From the NCBI GenBank assembly GCA_913775175.1, contig CAJYKU010000032.1:1-44144 (forward strand): DNA of 44,144 nucleotides, in the 5' to 3' direction. This stretch comes from an uncultured Pantoea sp. GTDB taxonomy: Bacteria > Pseudomonadota > Gammaproteobacteria > Enterobacterales > Enterobacteriaceae. Both the position numbers and the translations under genes were made by a program. The notes beneath the pieces were generated by a model. That model made no database searches. It saw nothing but the letters and a program-made list of their open reading frames with translations, and was not told the origin of the DNA. Below, one piece after another: positions 44,089 to 44,144 of this stretch (position 1 is its first letter; every line of letters starts with the position of its first letter).

Positions 44089-44144
44089 TTACTGCTTGAG
44101 TTTCGGGTCGAGTGCATCACGCAAACCATCGCCCATGAGGTTGA
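44089..44144 (-). CDS. dppC: Dipeptide ABC transporter permease DppC, C-terminal end only
   Basis: The last 17 codons read NLMGDGLRDALDPKLKQ and then TAA, matching the C-terminus of DppC, the inner-membrane permease. The rest lies outside the window. The order dppC-dppD-dppF is as in E. coli. Confidence 0.93.
   Translation of the reverse strand, partial: NLMGDGLRDALDPKLKQ

Overview
The window is chromosomal DNA of an enteric gammaproteobacterium. Nearly every gene has a close E. coli counterpart recognisable by eye in sequence and length. The enterobacterial common antigen (ECA) cluster, rho-trxA-rhlB-gppA-rep, a bcsD-containing cellulose operon and dpp together, with moderately high GC, suggest Erwiniaceae (Pantoea, Erwinia or Mixta type). 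The genus is an inference. No insertion sequence, prophage or CRISPR array was seen.

Layout. (1) 1-264: partial tRNA-His(GUG) and tRNA-Arg(CCG), minus strand, with a good promoter. (2) 373-11291: one compact minus-strand ECA operon in the order wecA-wzzE-wecB-wecC-wecD-wecE-wzxE-wecF-wzyE-wecG. The genes overlap or nearly touch. The usual rffG and rffH (dTDP-glucose branch) are missing between wecC and wecD, and yifK is missing between wecG and the tRNAs. (3) 11462-18863: rho with its terminator, trxA, then divergent rhlB-gppA, rep and divergent ppiC. (4) 18864-26077: a synteny break where ppiC and yhjG meet stop to stop. yhjG (AsmA family) is followed by an accessory stretch (LysE-type exporter, glutathione peroxidase, an unrecognised 80-residue protein, an alpha/beta-hydrolase) where E. 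coli has pdeH and kdgK, and then yhjJ. (5) 26323-41630: dctA, the c-di-GMP phosphodiesterase gene yhjK (pdeK), and the cellulose operon bcsO-bcsQ-bcsA-bcsB-bcsC-bcsD-bcsZ on the minus strand. (6) 42090-44144: dppF, dppD and the last codons of dppC, minus strand.

How it works together. The wec genes build Und-PP-GlcNAc-ManNAcA-Fuc4NAc units, flip and polymerise them. Because rffG/rffH are absent here, the dTDP-4-keto-6-deoxyglucose used by WecE must come from enzymes encoded elsewhere. BcsA/BcsB make and translocate cellulose, BcsC exports it across the outer membrane, BcsD and BcsZ act in the periplasm, and BcsQ/BcsO are accessory cytoplasmic factors. The PilZ domain of BcsA responds to c-di-GMP, and the EAL enzyme encoded next door is predicted to degrade it.

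The most unusual points are the roughly 130-residue Ala/Ser/Pro-rich insertion in BcsB, the repeated SLF motifs in BcsO, the loss of rffGH, the accessory replacement between yhjG and yhjJ, and several unexplained perfect inverted repeats in promoter regions. I did not find a clearly new multi-gene system.
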